Shown: one piece after another, positions 37,991 to 46,901 of the stretch
How the letters are laid out: every line of letters begins with the position of its first letter
How positions within the stretch are numbered: the stretch's first letter is position 1
DNA from: Opitutaceae bacterium
GTDB lineage: Bacteria; Verrucomicrobiota; Verrucomicrobiia; Opitutales; Opitutaceae
Direction of reading: 5' to 3'
Assembly (NCBI GenBank): GCA_016794625.1
Contig: JAEUGY010000042.1
Location: forward strand, 1-64,000
DNA: 64,000 nt
Notes under the pieces: generated by a model
Told to the model about the DNA's origin: nothing
Database searches by the model: none
What the model saw: the letters and a program-made list of their open reading frames with translations, nothing else
Translations under genes and position numbers: made by a program

Positions 37991-38434
37991 ATGACCCTAG
38001 ATTCCGCCCTCTTTGCCGGTTCTGGTGATCGCACTCGAACCAAGTTGGTACTACTGGGTGTCGGCGTCAGCCGGTTAGCAGGCTACCAAGCGTTTTTGCG
38101 TTCTTTGAATTTTATTGAGCACGTCTCTCCTCGCTCTCTGATGGGCGTGGAGATTTCGCGTCCGCGAGCCCTCTCACTTGTTTCGCATGATCAGCAGATT
38201 GCGACTTTGAGACGCTGGTATTGGACACGCAAACCTGATGCGGGATTCCTTTTGTTGGATTTCCCGGCTACGTTGCTCCAGGCCTTGGTGTTCGATGAAT
38301 GGGTGGAGGCGAGAAATGAGCGGGTCGACGCAGTGATAGGGTCGACCGTCTCGGAGTCCTGCCCGGAAGTTCACGAACATTATCAGAAGCTAGGTATCTT
38401 GCAGATGCCGAAGCTTATCCCAGCTACGCCATGA
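37991..38434 (+). CDS. degenerate adenylate-kinase-like protein at the adk locus
   Basis: 147 aa. It sits between secY and map, the usual place of adk. The sequence follows an adenylate kinase in order: strand 1 LVLLGVG (19-25), the segment FIEHVSPRSLM (41-51) like the family IPHISTGDLLR, then GFLLLDFPATLLQALVFDEW (85-104), like GFLLDGFPRTLPQAEALDE, and an end HYQKLGIL. However, the P-loop GXPGXGKGT is replaced by GVGVSRLAGY with no lysine, the conserved Arg of FPRT is Ala, and the LID domain is missing. It cannot be an active kinase by known chemistry. The start ATG 37991 is 18 nt after secY; its stop overlaps the map start (ATGA). Confidence 0.7.
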   Translation: MTLDSALFAGSGDRTRTKLVLLGVGVSRLAGYQAFLRSLNFIEHVSPRSLMGVEISRPRALSLVSHDQQIATLRRWYWTRKPDAGFLLLDFPATLLQALVFDEWVEARNERVDAVIGSTVSESCPEVHEHYQKLGILQMPKLIPATP

Positions 38435-39219
38435 TTCCCATTAAGAACGAACGCCAGATTGTTCGGATGAGAGAAGCTTGTGCGGTAGCCGCTGCGGTTC
38501 TTCAGGAACTTCGTCAGCTTGTGAGGCCTGGAATCAGCACGCAGGATTTGGAGGAATGTGGTCGGCTCGCAATTGCCCGACTCGGGGCTACGAGTGCCTG
38601 TTATGGCTATCAGCTAGCTTCCAGACGCTATCCGGCGCACACCTGTATCTCGGTCAATGAAGAAGTGGTTCACGGAATCCCTTCATTCCGACGAATCTTG
38701 CGTGACGGTGACATTGTTGCGATCGATATTGTGGTATCTTACAACGGCTACATTGGTGATAATGCAATCACCCTACCAGTTGGGCAAATCTCGCCGCGAC
38801 TGACGGAGCTTTTGGAAGTGACCGAGGGCGCGTTGAAGATCGGCATTTCAAATGCTGTTGTCGGGAACCGTATCGCCGATATATCGCAAGCCATTCAGCG
38901 TCACGTGGAAGCGCACGGTTTCAACGTAGTTCGCGATATGGTTGGCCATGGTGTGGGTCTTGCGATGCATGAAGAGCCCCAGATTCCAAACTTTGGCCGA
39001 GAAGTACGCGACAAGATCCGACCCGGAATGACGTTGGCGATAGAGCCGATGGTGAATCTCGGTGGGTACAAGACCAAGACCCTATCTGACGGATGGACAG
39101 TTGTAACCGCTGATGGATCTCCCTCGGCTCATTTCGAACACACGGTGCTCACGACATTGAATGGTCCAGAAATACTGACCATTGCTCAAGCTCAGGTCGC
39201 CGGCAAGAAACCGGTTTGA
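38431..39219 (+). CDS. map: methionine aminopeptidase, type I
   Basis: 262 aa; removes the initiator methionine. Metal ligands are seen in DGDIVAIDIVVSYNGYIGD (two Asp), GHGVG with His, and EPMVNLG plus the terminal FEHTV (Glu). Overlaps the upstream gene by 4 nt (ATGA), implying translational coupling. infA and rpmJ, often found next, are absent; rpsM starts 60 nt later. Confidence 0.98.
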   Translation: MIPIKNERQIVRMREACAVAAAVLQELRQLVRPGISTQDLEECGRLAIARLGATSACYGYQLASRRYPAHTCISVNEEVVHGIPSFRRILRDGDIVAIDIVVSYNGYIGDNAITLPVGQISPRLTELLEVTEGALKIGISNAVVGNRIADISQAIQRHVEAHGFNVVRDMVGHGVGLAMHEEPQIPNFGREVRDKIRPGMTLAIEPMVNLGGYKTKTLSDGWTVVTADGSPSAHFEHTVLTTLNGPEILTIAQAQVAGKKPV

Positions 39220-39279
39220 TACCACTCTGAATTTTCCGTTTTCCAACCAAACGTCTGTAAATCGTAAACCTCCTCTAAT

Positions 39280-39657
39280 ATGCCTCGTCTCCTTGGCGTA
39301 GAAATCCCGGCCAAAAAGAAGGTCGGCTACTCACTCCGTTACATCTACGGTATTGGCCCATTGCGGGCTGATCAGATTATCAAGGAGGCGGGTATTGACC
39401 CCAATCTGCGTGCGCAGGATCTCACGGAAGAGAATCTAAACAAGATTCTCCATATCATTACTGATCACAAGTGGGTTCTTGAGGGCGATCTTCGCCGTGA
39501 ACTCGCGGCGAATTTGAAGCGGCTCCAGGCGATCAACTGTTACCGCGGGATTCGCCATCGTCGTAGTCTTCCGGTTCGCGGTCAGCGTACGAGTACCAAT
39601 GCCCGTACCCGCAAGGGACCGCGTAAGACTGTTGGTGTAACCAAAGCTAAAGAGTAA
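39280..39657 (+). CDS. rpsM: 30S ribosomal protein S13
   Basis: S13, 125 aa; head-to-50S bridge protein. [21 protein letters not shown] and the tail [20 protein letters not shown] are conserved. The start ATG 39280 lacks the CC context. rpsK follows 9 nt later. Confidence 0.98.
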   Translation: MPRLLGVEIPAKKKVGYSLRYIYGIGPLRADQIIKEAGIDPNLRAQDLTEENLNKILHIITDHKWVLEGDLRRELAANLKRLQAINCYRGIRHRRSLPVRGQRTSTNARTRKGPRKTVGVTKAKE

Positions 39658-39666
39658 TTTCACGCC

Positions 39667-40287
39667 ATGGCCGAAGAAAAGTCAGCTCCCAAGAAAGAGA
39701 AACCCGTCAAAGCCGCGACCGGAAGCGAAGCCGCGCCTGCTGCAGACAAGAAGCCAGCGAAGGCCGCCAAGGTGCCTGCTGCCGACAGCGCTGCACCCGC
39801 ACCCGCGGATGCCGCAGCTCCGGTCGCACCCGCTAAGCCGGTTGAACTAGTAGGTGGCGTGGCAAGGCAACCAACTGCCGAGGAACTCCTTAAGGAAGAG
39901 TTGGGTGCAATCAAGATTCGTAAGGCAAAGGGTTCCAAGAACGTCACCACTGGTTTTGTGAACGTTTTGGCTTCCTTCAACAATACGATCGTTTCGATCA
40001 CGGATTTGAAGGGCCAGGTAATTGCCTGGTCGAGTGCTGGGAAGTGCAATTTCCGCGGTTCACGTAAATCGACCGCCTATGCGGCGCAAGTCGTCGCTCA
40101 GGATGCTGCCCGGAATGCAATGTCCCATGGGCTGAAAGATGTGATCATTCGGGTTTCTGGTCCTGGATTGGGTCGCGATAGTGCGGTACGTGCACTCCAG
40201 GCAATTGGTCTCGAGATCACTTCGATCGTGGACGTCACGCCGATTCCCCATAATGGTTGTCGTCCGCGCAAGCGTCGTCGCGTCTAA
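39667..40287 (+). CDS. rpsK: 30S ribosomal protein S11 with long N-terminal extension
   Basis: S11, 206 aa against about 129 usual. The normal core starts near residue 85 ([15 protein letters not shown] at about 102) and ends with the typical [13 protein letters not shown]. The first 76 residues consist almost only of Ala, Lys, Pro and Glu/Asp, with repeated AAPA and KPAKAAK pieces, and must be disordered. ATG 39667 in CC-ATG context is the only plausible start close to rpsM; no start codon fits a short form better except none is seen near residue 80. Confidence 0.95.
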   Translation: MAEEKSAPKKEKPVKAATGSEAAPAADKKPAKAAKVPAADSAAPAPADAAAPVAPAKPVELVGGVARQPTAEELLKEELGAIKIRKAKGSKNVTTGFVNVLASFNNTIVSITDLKGQVIAWSSAGKCNFRGSRKSTAYAAQVVAQDAARNAMSHGLKDVIIRVSGPGLGRDSAVRALQAIGLEITSIVDVTPIPHNGCRPRKRRRV

Positions 40288-40343
40288 CGTCCTCTCTTGA
40301 GGACATCCTTACTTCATTTTCAACCTTTAGATTAGGTCTCTCC

Positions 40344-40955
40344 ATGGCTCGTTACACAGGTCCTACCACCCGCATGAGTCGGCGCTTTGGCCAGCCGATT
40401 TTCGGCGCCACCAAAGCCTACGAACGTCGGCCCTTCCCCCCAGGGCAACACGGTCCCAAAAACCGCCGGAAACTCTCTGAGTACGCCGTCGGTTTGAACG
40501 AAAAACAAAAACTCCGCTACATCTACGGACTGCTGGAGCGTCAATTCCGGCGTGTTTTCGAAATCGCCAAGAATGAGCGCGGTGTCACGGGCGAACGTTT
40601 TCTGCAGCTGCTGGAAACGCGGCTCGACAGTGTTGTCTATTTGCTTGGGTTTGCCAAGAGCCGTGCTGCCGCACGCCAAATGGTCAACCATGGCCACGTT
40701 CGCGTGAACGGTCATAAGGTCGATATTGCCAGCTACAACGTCCGAGCCGGGGAAGAGATTGAAATCAAGAACACCCCAAGTTCTCGTCAGATCGCGACTC
40801 GCAATTTGGAAGAGAACCGGATGCGCAATGTGCCGGGCTGGCTCACATTGAATGCTGAGAGTTTCAAGGCCGTCGTCAATCGCCTCCCCACGCGCGACGA
40901 AATGGACCCTTCTGTCAATGAGCAGCTGATCGTTGAGTTCTATTCCCGCTTCTAA
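40344..40955 (+). CDS. rpsD: 30S ribosomal protein S4 (cysteine-free type)
   Basis: S4, 203 aa; initiates 30S body assembly. The C-minus form without the N-terminal zinc cysteines. PPGQHGPKNRRKLSEYAVGL, RQFRRVF and the S4 domain RLDSVVYLLGFAKSRAAARQ are conserved. ATG 40344 (CC-ATG context) matches the family start MARYTGP; upstream open codons are unconserved. Confidence 0.98.
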   Translation: MARYTGPTTRMSRRFGQPIFGATKAYERRPFPPGQHGPKNRRKLSEYAVGLNEKQKLRYIYGLLERQFRRVFEIAKNERGVTGERFLQLLETRLDSVVYLLGFAKSRAAARQMVNHGHVRVNGHKVDIASYNVRAGEEIEIKNTPSSRQIATRNLEENRMRNVPGWLTLNAESFKAVVNRLPTRDEMDPSVNEQLIVEFYSRF

Positions 40956-41059
40956 GCGGTTCCAACTCGCAGTTTGGAGTTTGCGTTCGGACCCCAATTG
41001 CGGGGTTTCTGGAAGTGAGCTCCGATTTACCTTTAAATCACTTCACTCGTTTCATCGCC

Positions 41060-42061
41060 ATGCCCAAACGCCTCGGAAAGTTCGAACTGCCGAACAAACT
41101 TACCAAAATCGAGGAAGGCGCCACCGCCACCTACGCGAAGTTCATTGCTGAGCCTTTTGAAGCCGGCTATGGACATACCGTAGGCAATTCACTCCGTCGT
41201 GTTCTGCTCAGTTCGATCGAAGGGTCGGCCATTGCGTCGATCAAGATCGACGGGGTAAATCACGAGTTTCAGAGTATTGATGGGGTCGTCGAAGACGTCA
41301 CCGACATCGTGCTCAATCTCAAGAAGGTCCTCGTAAACTCCGAAAAGCGGGAGCCGATCACCCTGCAAATCAAGGTGAATCGCGAAGGGCCCGTGACCGC
41401 GGCCGATATTCAGGCCGATGCCAATATCCGGATCGTTAATCCGGATCAAGTGATTTGCACCTTGGACAAGCCGCGGACATTTGAGGCGGAGATCGAGATT
41501 AAGACAGGACGAGGCTATTATCCGGGTGAGCAAAACAAGAAGGAGGAACAGGCGATCGGCGTGATTCCGATCGATTCTCTTTTTTCGCCGGTTAAGTTGG
41601 TCAAGTATGCCGTCGAAAACACACGCGTCGGCCAAATCACGGACTACGACAAGCTCATTTTGGAAATTTGGACGGATGGTCGGATTACGCCGGATGACGC
41701 CCTCAAGCAGTCTGCTTCGATCCTGAAGCACCATCTGGATGTCTTCGATCGCGTCAGCGACGAAGCTTACGAATTCGAAAATCAGCAGTCTGAAGTGAGC
41801 GAGGAACAGAACAAGCTTCGCAAGCTGCTCAATATGTCCGTCAACGAGATCGAGTTGTCGGTTCGGGCCGCTAATTGCTTGAACAACGCCAATATCACCA
41901 CGGTCGGTGAACTGGCGATGAAGACGGAGCAGGAGATGCTTAAGTACCGTAACTTCGGCAAGAAGTCCCTTAACGAGATCAAGGAGAAGCTCGAAGCCCT
42001 CGGACTCTCTCTTGGCATGAAGTTTGACGAGCGATTGCTCGATACCAAGAAGGAAGCCTGA
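41060..42061 (+). CDS. rpoA: DNA-directed RNA polymerase subunit alpha
   Basis: Alpha subunit, 333 aa. The N-terminal dimerisation domain shows EPFEAGYGHTVGNSLRRVLLSS; the C-terminal domain (about 255-333) has the helix-hairpin-helix with NCLNNANITTVGELAMKTE for DNA and activator contact. ATG 41060 (CC-ATG) fits the family N-terminus. rplQ follows after 161 nt containing a hairpin. Confidence 0.98.
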   Translation: MPKRLGKFELPNKLTKIEEGATATYAKFIAEPFEAGYGHTVGNSLRRVLLSSIEGSAIASIKIDGVNHEFQSIDGVVEDVTDIVLNLKKVLVNSEKREPITLQIKVNREGPVTAADIQADANIRIVNPDQVICTLDKPRTFEAEIEIKTGRGYYPGEQNKKEEQAIGVIPIDSLFSPVKLVKYAVENTRVGQITDYDKLILEIWTDGRITPDDALKQSASILKHHLDVFDRVSDEAYEFENQQSEVSEEQNKLRKLLNMSVNEIELSVRAANCLNNANITTVGELAMKTEQEMLKYRNFGKKSLNEIKEKLEALGLSLGMKFDERLLDTKKEA

Positions 42062-42116
42062 TCATGATCTGTCGGACCGGTTCATGGATATGATCCGGTC
42101 CTAGAGTACTGACGAG

Positions 42117-42137
42117 GCCCGCATGAATCGCGGGCTT
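42117..42137 (+). terminator. weak hairpin between rpoA and rplQ
   Basis: GCCCGC (42117-42122) pairs with GCGGGC (42130-42135) around ATGAATC, followed by only two T residues. It may attenuate rather than stop transcription into rplQ. Confidence 0.4.
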
Positions 42138-42222
42138 CAACACTTTTGGTCTTCGCGCCGTCCGCTGCCGCCCAACGCTGCGACCGGATTGCCGATCGGA
42201 GGCCTTCAACCCATAGACCACC

Positions 42223-42714
42223 ATGCGTCACAATAAACATCACTCCTCCTTGGGCGTCACGCGCGAGCACCGCGCGGCCATGCTGTCGAATATGGCAGCA
42301 TCGCTCATTATTCATGGTCGAATCAAGACGACCTTGACGAAAGCGAAAGCGCTGCGGCCTTTCGTGGAAAAGGTTATCACCAAGGCCAAGAAGGCCGCGG
42401 TGGCCACGGACAAGAAGGACAAGCTGCACCTTCGTCGTCTCGCCTTGCGGGATGTTCGTGATGAGGCTGCGATTGATCAACTCTTCGGTGAAAAATGCAA
42501 GGAGTTCGCTAATCGTCCGGGTGGCTATACCCGGATTTACAAGCTGAGCCAGCAGCGATTGGGGGATGCGGCGGAGCTTGCTTTGATCGAATTCGTCAAG
42601 GCAGATGATGCCGGCTACAAGAAGTCGAAGTCGCGGAAGGCGACGAAGGCAGCGAAACCGGCGGACGAATCAACGGAGTCGCAAGCCGTCGTGGCGACGC
42701 CAGCGCAGGCTTGA
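42223..42714 (+). CDS. rplQ: 50S ribosomal protein L17 with C-terminal tail
   Basis: L17, 163 aa against roughly 120-130 usual. The core MRHNKHHSSLGVTREHRAAML and GGYTRIYKLSQQRLGDAAELALIE ends near residue 125; the rest is a Lys/Ala/Ser-rich tail. Start in CC-ATG context. A strong terminator closes the alpha cluster downstream. Confidence 0.97.
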   Translation: MRHNKHHSSLGVTREHRAAMLSNMAASLIIHGRIKTTLTKAKALRPFVEKVITKAKKAAVATDKKDKLHLRRLALRDVRDEAAIDQLFGEKCKEFANRPGGYTRIYKLSQQRLGDAAELALIEFVKADDAGYKKSKSRKATKAAKPADESTESQAVVATPAQA

Positions 42715-42744
42715 TTTCCAATTGTTCGGATTGACACCAACGAG

Positions 42745-42771
42745 GCGCCAGACGCGAGTCTGGCGCTTTTT
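42745..42771 (+). terminator. intrinsic terminator after rplQ
   Basis: GCGCCAGAC (42745-42753) pairs with GTCTGGCGC (42758-42766) around GCGA and is followed by TTTTT. It ends the ribosomal cluster. Confidence 0.93.
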
Positions 42772-42832
42772 CGTGTACGCAGAGCAGGAACCCCGGCTTG
42801 TCTGTTGAGGCAGCAGACACCAGTTTGAATCC

Positions 42833-43060
42833 GTGTTTGACCTGACCACCGCTGCCGTAGGCTTCTGCGTGTTTGTGGCCGTTCTTTACCTCGGTTTGTG
42901 GCTATATTATGATCGCCGCGATCGCCGTCGCTTCGACGCCCTGAGGAGAAAACATGCGTTTCATTGTGTCCGCTGCAACGAAGTGTACGCGAGCCCCGAA
43001 GGAAACGAAGTTGCGGTTTGTCCTCGTTGCGGCCGGGAGAATGCGCGCCTGAGATTTTGA
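42833..43060 (+). CDS. small membrane protein with C-terminal zinc ribbon
   Basis: 75 aa from GTG 42833. One N-terminal membrane span (about 5-26, AAVGFCVFVAVLYLGLWLYY) is followed by a highly basic stretch DRRDRRRFDALRRK and a zinc-ribbon pair CVRCNEVY...CPRCGRENA (CX2C...CX2C). This suggests a cytosolic zinc hook tethered to the membrane, possibly touching ribosomes or nucleic acid through the basic linker. No function is known to me. It stands between the rplQ terminator and guaA. Confidence 0.75.
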   Translation: MFDLTTAAVGFCVFVAVLYLGLWLYYDRRDRRRFDALRRKHAFHCVRCNEVYASPEGNEVAVCPRCGRENARLRF

Positions 43061-43116
43061 GCTCATTTTTCCGAGGGACCGCTTGATTTCACCGCCGCGG
43101 CCCGTTTCTGTTTTCC

Positions 43117-44655
43117 ATGGCCCAGATCATCGCCGTTCTCGACTTCGGATCCCAATATACGCAGATCATAGCGCGTCGTATCCGTGAGTGCTCGGTGTAT
43201 TCGAAAATCTATCACTTTTCGACGCCGGCCGAGACGCTGCGGTCCGAGGGCGTGATTGGGATCATCCTTTCCGGAGGTCCGAGTAGTGTTTTTTCGGAGA
43301 AAGCACCACTTCCGGACGAAGAGATCTTCAATTTGGGGGTTCCTGTGCTCGGGATCTGTTACGGAATCCAGCTCATGGGACGTCTCCTGGGCGGGGAAGT
43401 TGCGCACGGTGATCGTCGCGAATATGGCCATGGTACGCTGGCGATTCAGAAGCCCGGCCGACTGTTTTCCGGTCTACCCAAGAGATTGAAGGTTTGGAAT
43501 TCGCACGGTGACAAGCTGACCCGCCTGCCTGCTGGTTTTTCAGCGATTGGGACAACGGAGAATTCACCGTTTGCGGTCATCGAGGACCGAAAGCGTGGTT
43601 TTTACGGCATTCAGTTCCATCCGGAGGTATTCCACACCGACCGGGGAGTGGATGTGATCCGTAATTTTTTGGTGGGTGTTTGTGGTGCGAAGCAAGATTG
43701 GACGACCGAGGACTACATCCTGCGGTCAATCGAAGGCATCCGTACCTCGGTTGGGAAATCGAGGGTCATCCTCGGTCTGTCGGGTGGGGTAGATTCCTCC
43801 GTCGCCGCAGCTTTGATTCATCGCGCGATTGGTCGACGCCTTACCTGCGTGTTTGTTGACAACGGTCTGTTGCGCAAAGGTGAACGCGAGGCCGTGGTGT
43901 CGCTCTACGAACGAAATTTCAAAATTGATCTCAGAGTGGTCGACGCATCCGCGCTCTTCTTAAAGCGACTGAAGTCCGTCAAAGATCCGGAACGTAAACG
44001 GAAGATCATCGGAAAGACGTTTGTGGAGGTGTTCGAACGATCGCTCCGGCAGGTCGGTGCAGCCAAGTTTCTGGCGCAGGGCACGCTTTACCCGGATGTG
44101 ATTGAGTCGGTCGCGATTGCGGGTAATCCGGCCGCTCTCATCAAGTCGCACCACAATGTGGGTGGCCTGCCGGCGCGGATGAAGCTCGCGCTGCTCGAGC
44201 CGCTTCGAGAGCTCTTCAAGGATGAGGTGAGGGCAGTGGGCGCGGCGCTGGGATTACCGAGGGAGGTGGTCTGGAGGCAACCGTTTCCGGGACCGGGTCT
44301 CGGAGTCCGGGTCATTGGAGAAATCACCTCCGAACGCCTGCGCGTGCTGAGAGAAGCCGACGCCATCATTCAGGACGAAATGATGAAAAGTGGATGGTAT
44401 TGGAAAGTTTGGCAGTCGTTTGCCGTCTATTTGCCCGTCAAGTCGGTCGGGGTGGTTGGGGATGAGCGCAACTATGCGGACGTTATCGCGATACGGGTCG
44501 TGGAGTCCAAGGACGCGATGACAGCGGACTGGAGCCGGCTTCCTTATGACCTTCTTCAGCAGATGTCATCCCGCATCACCAACGAGGTGCGAGGAGTGTC
44601 TCGAGTCGTTTTGGATATCAGTTCGAAACCACCTGCAACCATCGAGTGGGAGTAG
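43117..44655 (+). CDS. guaA: GMP synthase (glutamine-hydrolysing)
   Basis: 512 aa, converts XMP to GMP. The glutaminase domain has the catalytic cysteine in GICYGIQ, with FHPEV downstream; the ATP-pyrophosphatase domain starts at [13 protein letters not shown] (P-loop) and the dimerisation domain holds [15 protein letters not shown] and ends [12 protein letters not shown] 43117 in CC-ATG context. Confidence 0.98.
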   Translation: MAQIIAVLDFGSQYTQIIARRIRECSVYSKIYHFSTPAETLRSEGVIGIILSGGPSSVFSEKAPLPDEEIFNLGVPVLGICYGIQLMGRLLGGEVAHGDRREYGHGTLAIQKPGRLFSGLPKRLKVWNSHGDKLTRLPAGFSAIGTTENSPFAVIEDRKRGFYGIQFHPEVFHTDRGVDVIRNFLVGVCGAKQDWTTEDYILRSIEGIRTSVGKSRVILGLSGGVDSSVAAALIHRAIGRRLTCVFVDNGLLRKGEREAVVSLYERNFKIDLRVVDASALFLKRLKSVKDPERKRKIIGKTFVEVFERSLRQVGAAKFLAQGTLYPDVIESVAIAGNPAALIKSHHNVGGLPARMKLALLEPLRELFKDEVRAVGAALGLPREVVWRQPFPGPGLGVRVIGEITSERLRVLREADAIIQDEMMKSGWYWKVWQSFAVYLPVKSVGVVGDERNYADVIAIRVVESKDAMTADWSRLPYDLLQQMSSRITNEVRGVSRVVLDISSKPPATIEWE

Positions 44656-44677
44656 AGCACCTTTTTCTCGAAACCTT

Positions 44678-45460
44678 ATGGTGGCTTCCTCGGTCTCACT
44701 GCCCATGACGTCGTTCCTGAGAGTCGTGATTATTGCCGCCGTGCTCTTTTTGCCGGGTGCAGACTCTTTGTGGGCGCTGGACACCGATGCGACCATCGCG
44801 AAGGCCCGTCGATATCTTGGGTCCGAGGAATCATTGGATCAGGTGCAGTCGGTTCGGTTCGTCGGATCCTTGCAGACGGACACCAATCAAAGCATGGCGA
44901 TTGAGATTATCTTTCAAAAGCCTTATCGGCAGCGTATTGTAACAACTGCTGCCGATCGAATGGAAACCACGGCACTGGATGACTACGAAGGTTGGCAGAA
45001 GATCGAGGATCTCAAGGACAAGGGCCGGTGGCGAATGAAGCTCTTGACGAAAGATCAGGTGAAACGACTCCGGGCAAACACGTGGGAAAATTTGGCTTTT
45101 TTCCGTGGGATCCAACTCAAGGGCGGTCGAGTGGAAAATCACGGGGACATCGCGATCGAGGGTCGGCAGGCGCACAAGTTAAGCTTCATGCACACCACGG
45201 GGAGCGTGTTTACCCGTTACTTTGATGCGGAAACAGGAAAGCTGATTTTGACCGAAACCGAGCAGGGCGGGAAAATTCGAGAGGAAGGCGAGATTGTAGC
45301 GGGAGGTCTGCGGTTCCCTCAGAAGATTGTGACAATCACGCCGGTGGAGGGTGGCAAAGAGCGTTCGGCGACGATTGTTTTCGAGAAGGTGTTCGTGAAC
45401 GAAACCTTTGCGGCCTCGCTTTTTACAGTGCCCGTGACCGGGGCCCCGCCCGTTCGCTAG
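44678..45460 (+). CDS. secreted protein of unknown function, possibly LolA-like
   Basis: 260 aa. A signal peptide is clear: MTSFLRVVIIAAVLFLPGADSLWA, so the start may be ATG 44678 or 44705. The mature part is rich in beta-strand patterns (VRFVGSLQTDT, RIVTTAADRMETTALDDYEGWQ, FTRYFDAETGKLILTETEQGG), similar in style to outer-membrane lipoprotein-sorting (LolA/LppX) folds. I see no catalytic motif. It follows guaA by 22 nt. Confidence 0.65.
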   Translation: MVASSVSLPMTSFLRVVIIAAVLFLPGADSLWALDTDATIAKARRYLGSEESLDQVQSVRFVGSLQTDTNQSMAIEIIFQKPYRQRIVTTAADRMETTALDDYEGWQKIEDLKDKGRWRMKLLTKDQVKRLRANTWENLAFFRGIQLKGGRVENHGDIAIEGRQAHKLSFMHTTGSVFTRYFDAETGKLILTETEQGGKIREEGEIVAGGLRFPQKIVTITPVEGGKERSATIVFEKVFVNETFAASLFTVPVTGAPPVR

Positions 45461-45548
45461 CGCGATTTTCCGCGAGATGGCGAATGGTTCATCGTTGCCG
45501 GGCGCGGCTCGTGGATTACCGTGATGGGCGGCTTCGAGGCCGAACTTT

Positions 45549-46847
45549 GTGCGCGTCCTAACCTATACTGACAAGTCGTTCCATGACGATCTCGCCGCGT
45601 TCTGCCGCGGAGCGATTGTGACCAAAGAGATTGCTGATTCGGTCCGGACAATCCTGGAGGATGTTCGCAACCGCGGCGACGAAGCGATCTCCTACTTTGC
45701 CGCCAAGTTTGACGGAGCGAAGCTCGCGCCCCGTGCATTTCGAGTGAAAGAGTCCGAGATTGCCGGTGCCCGAAAGCGGTTGCGGCCGGCTGACCAAAAA
45801 GCAATCGAGTCGTCGCTGGCGGCGGTGATTGCCTTCAACCAACGTGGACTCCCCAAAGATTGGAGTGCAAGAAACCCGCACGGGGCAGAGGTGGGTGAAA
45901 TGTATCACCCCATTCGTCGCGTGGGCCTTTATGTTCCTGGCGGACAAGTTCCGTTGGTTTCGACCGTCTTGATGACGGCTCCGTTGGCCAAGATCGCGGG
46001 TTGCCCGGAAGTGGCTGCGTTTACCCCTTCAAATGCGGAGGGACGGATCGCAGACGGCCTTTTGGCAGCGCTCGACCTTTCGGGTGTGACCGAGATCTAT
46101 CGGATCGGAGGAGTGCAGGCCGTGGGTGCGATGGCTTATGGCACAGTAACCTTACGAGCGGTCGACAAGATCTTCGGACCTGGAAATGCCTACGTCTGCG
46201 AAGCGAAGCGGCAGGTCTTTGGCACCGTGGGAGTGGACTCGTTGCCCGGTCCGAGCGAAGTGATGCTGGTGGTGGATGAAAGCGCCGACCTTGAATTTGC
46301 GGCGGCGGACCTTTTGGCCCAAGCGGAGCACGGTAGCGGTCGGGAAAAGATCTATTTGGTGGCGACATCGCAAGCCTTGGTGGAGGAGATCAAGACGCAG
46401 CTACATCTGCAGGTGAAGGCACTGCCCCGATCGGGAAAGATTGCGCCGGTCCTTTCGCACGGACTCCTCGCGATGGTCGTTCCCAGTTTGGACCAAGCCG
46501 TGGAAATTGCCAACTACGTGGCTCCGGAACACCTCCAGCTTTTGGTCGAGGAGGCAGAGCAAACCGCCCTGAGCCGTCGCATCACGACCGCGGGAGCGAT
46601 CATGCTGGGCAACATGACTCCCACTGCTCTGGGTGACTTTGCGGCGGGCCCCAGCCATGTTCTTCCCACGGGAAGGGCAGGGAGGTTTTTTAGTGGCCTG
46701 AGGGTCACGGATTTTATGCGCCGAACCAGTGTGATGCGCTATGACCGTCCCTCGGTAAAAAAAGCGAGTACCGTGGTGGCTGCTTTTGCGTCGATGGAAC
46801 AGCTCGAGGCGCACGGTCGGTCGGTGGCGCTCCGCGTTCGAGGATGA
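45549..46847 (+). CDS. hisD: histidinol dehydrogenase
   Basis: 432 aa from GTG 45549; oxidises histidinol to histidine in two NAD+ steps. GPGNAYVCEAKRQVFGTVG, GPSEVMLVVDESAD, the zinc/catalytic region LAQAEHGSG and APEHLQLL are family signatures. First gene of a hisD–hisC–hisB–hisH cluster; hisC starts 54 nt downstream. Confidence 0.97.
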   Translation: MRVLTYTDKSFHDDLAAFCRGAIVTKEIADSVRTILEDVRNRGDEAISYFAAKFDGAKLAPRAFRVKESEIAGARKRLRPADQKAIESSLAAVIAFNQRGLPKDWSARNPHGAEVGEMYHPIRRVGLYVPGGQVPLVSTVLMTAPLAKIAGCPEVAAFTPSNAEGRIADGLLAALDLSGVTEIYRIGGVQAVGAMAYGTVTLRAVDKIFGPGNAYVCEAKRQVFGTVGVDSLPGPSEVMLVVDESADLEFAAADLLAQAEHGSGREKIYLVATSQALVEEIKTQLHLQVKALPRSGKIAPVLSHGLLAMVVPSLDQAVEIANYVAPEHLQLLVEEAEQTALSRRITTAGAIMLGNMTPTALGDFAAGPSHVLPTGRAGRFFSGLRVTDFMRRTSVMRYDRPSVKKASTVVAAFASMEQLEAHGRSVALRVRG

Positions 46848-46901
46848 TTGGTTTGGGAATCGAACCGTGGTTCCTCTCACTTTCCGTCGCCCGTAGAATC
46901 C

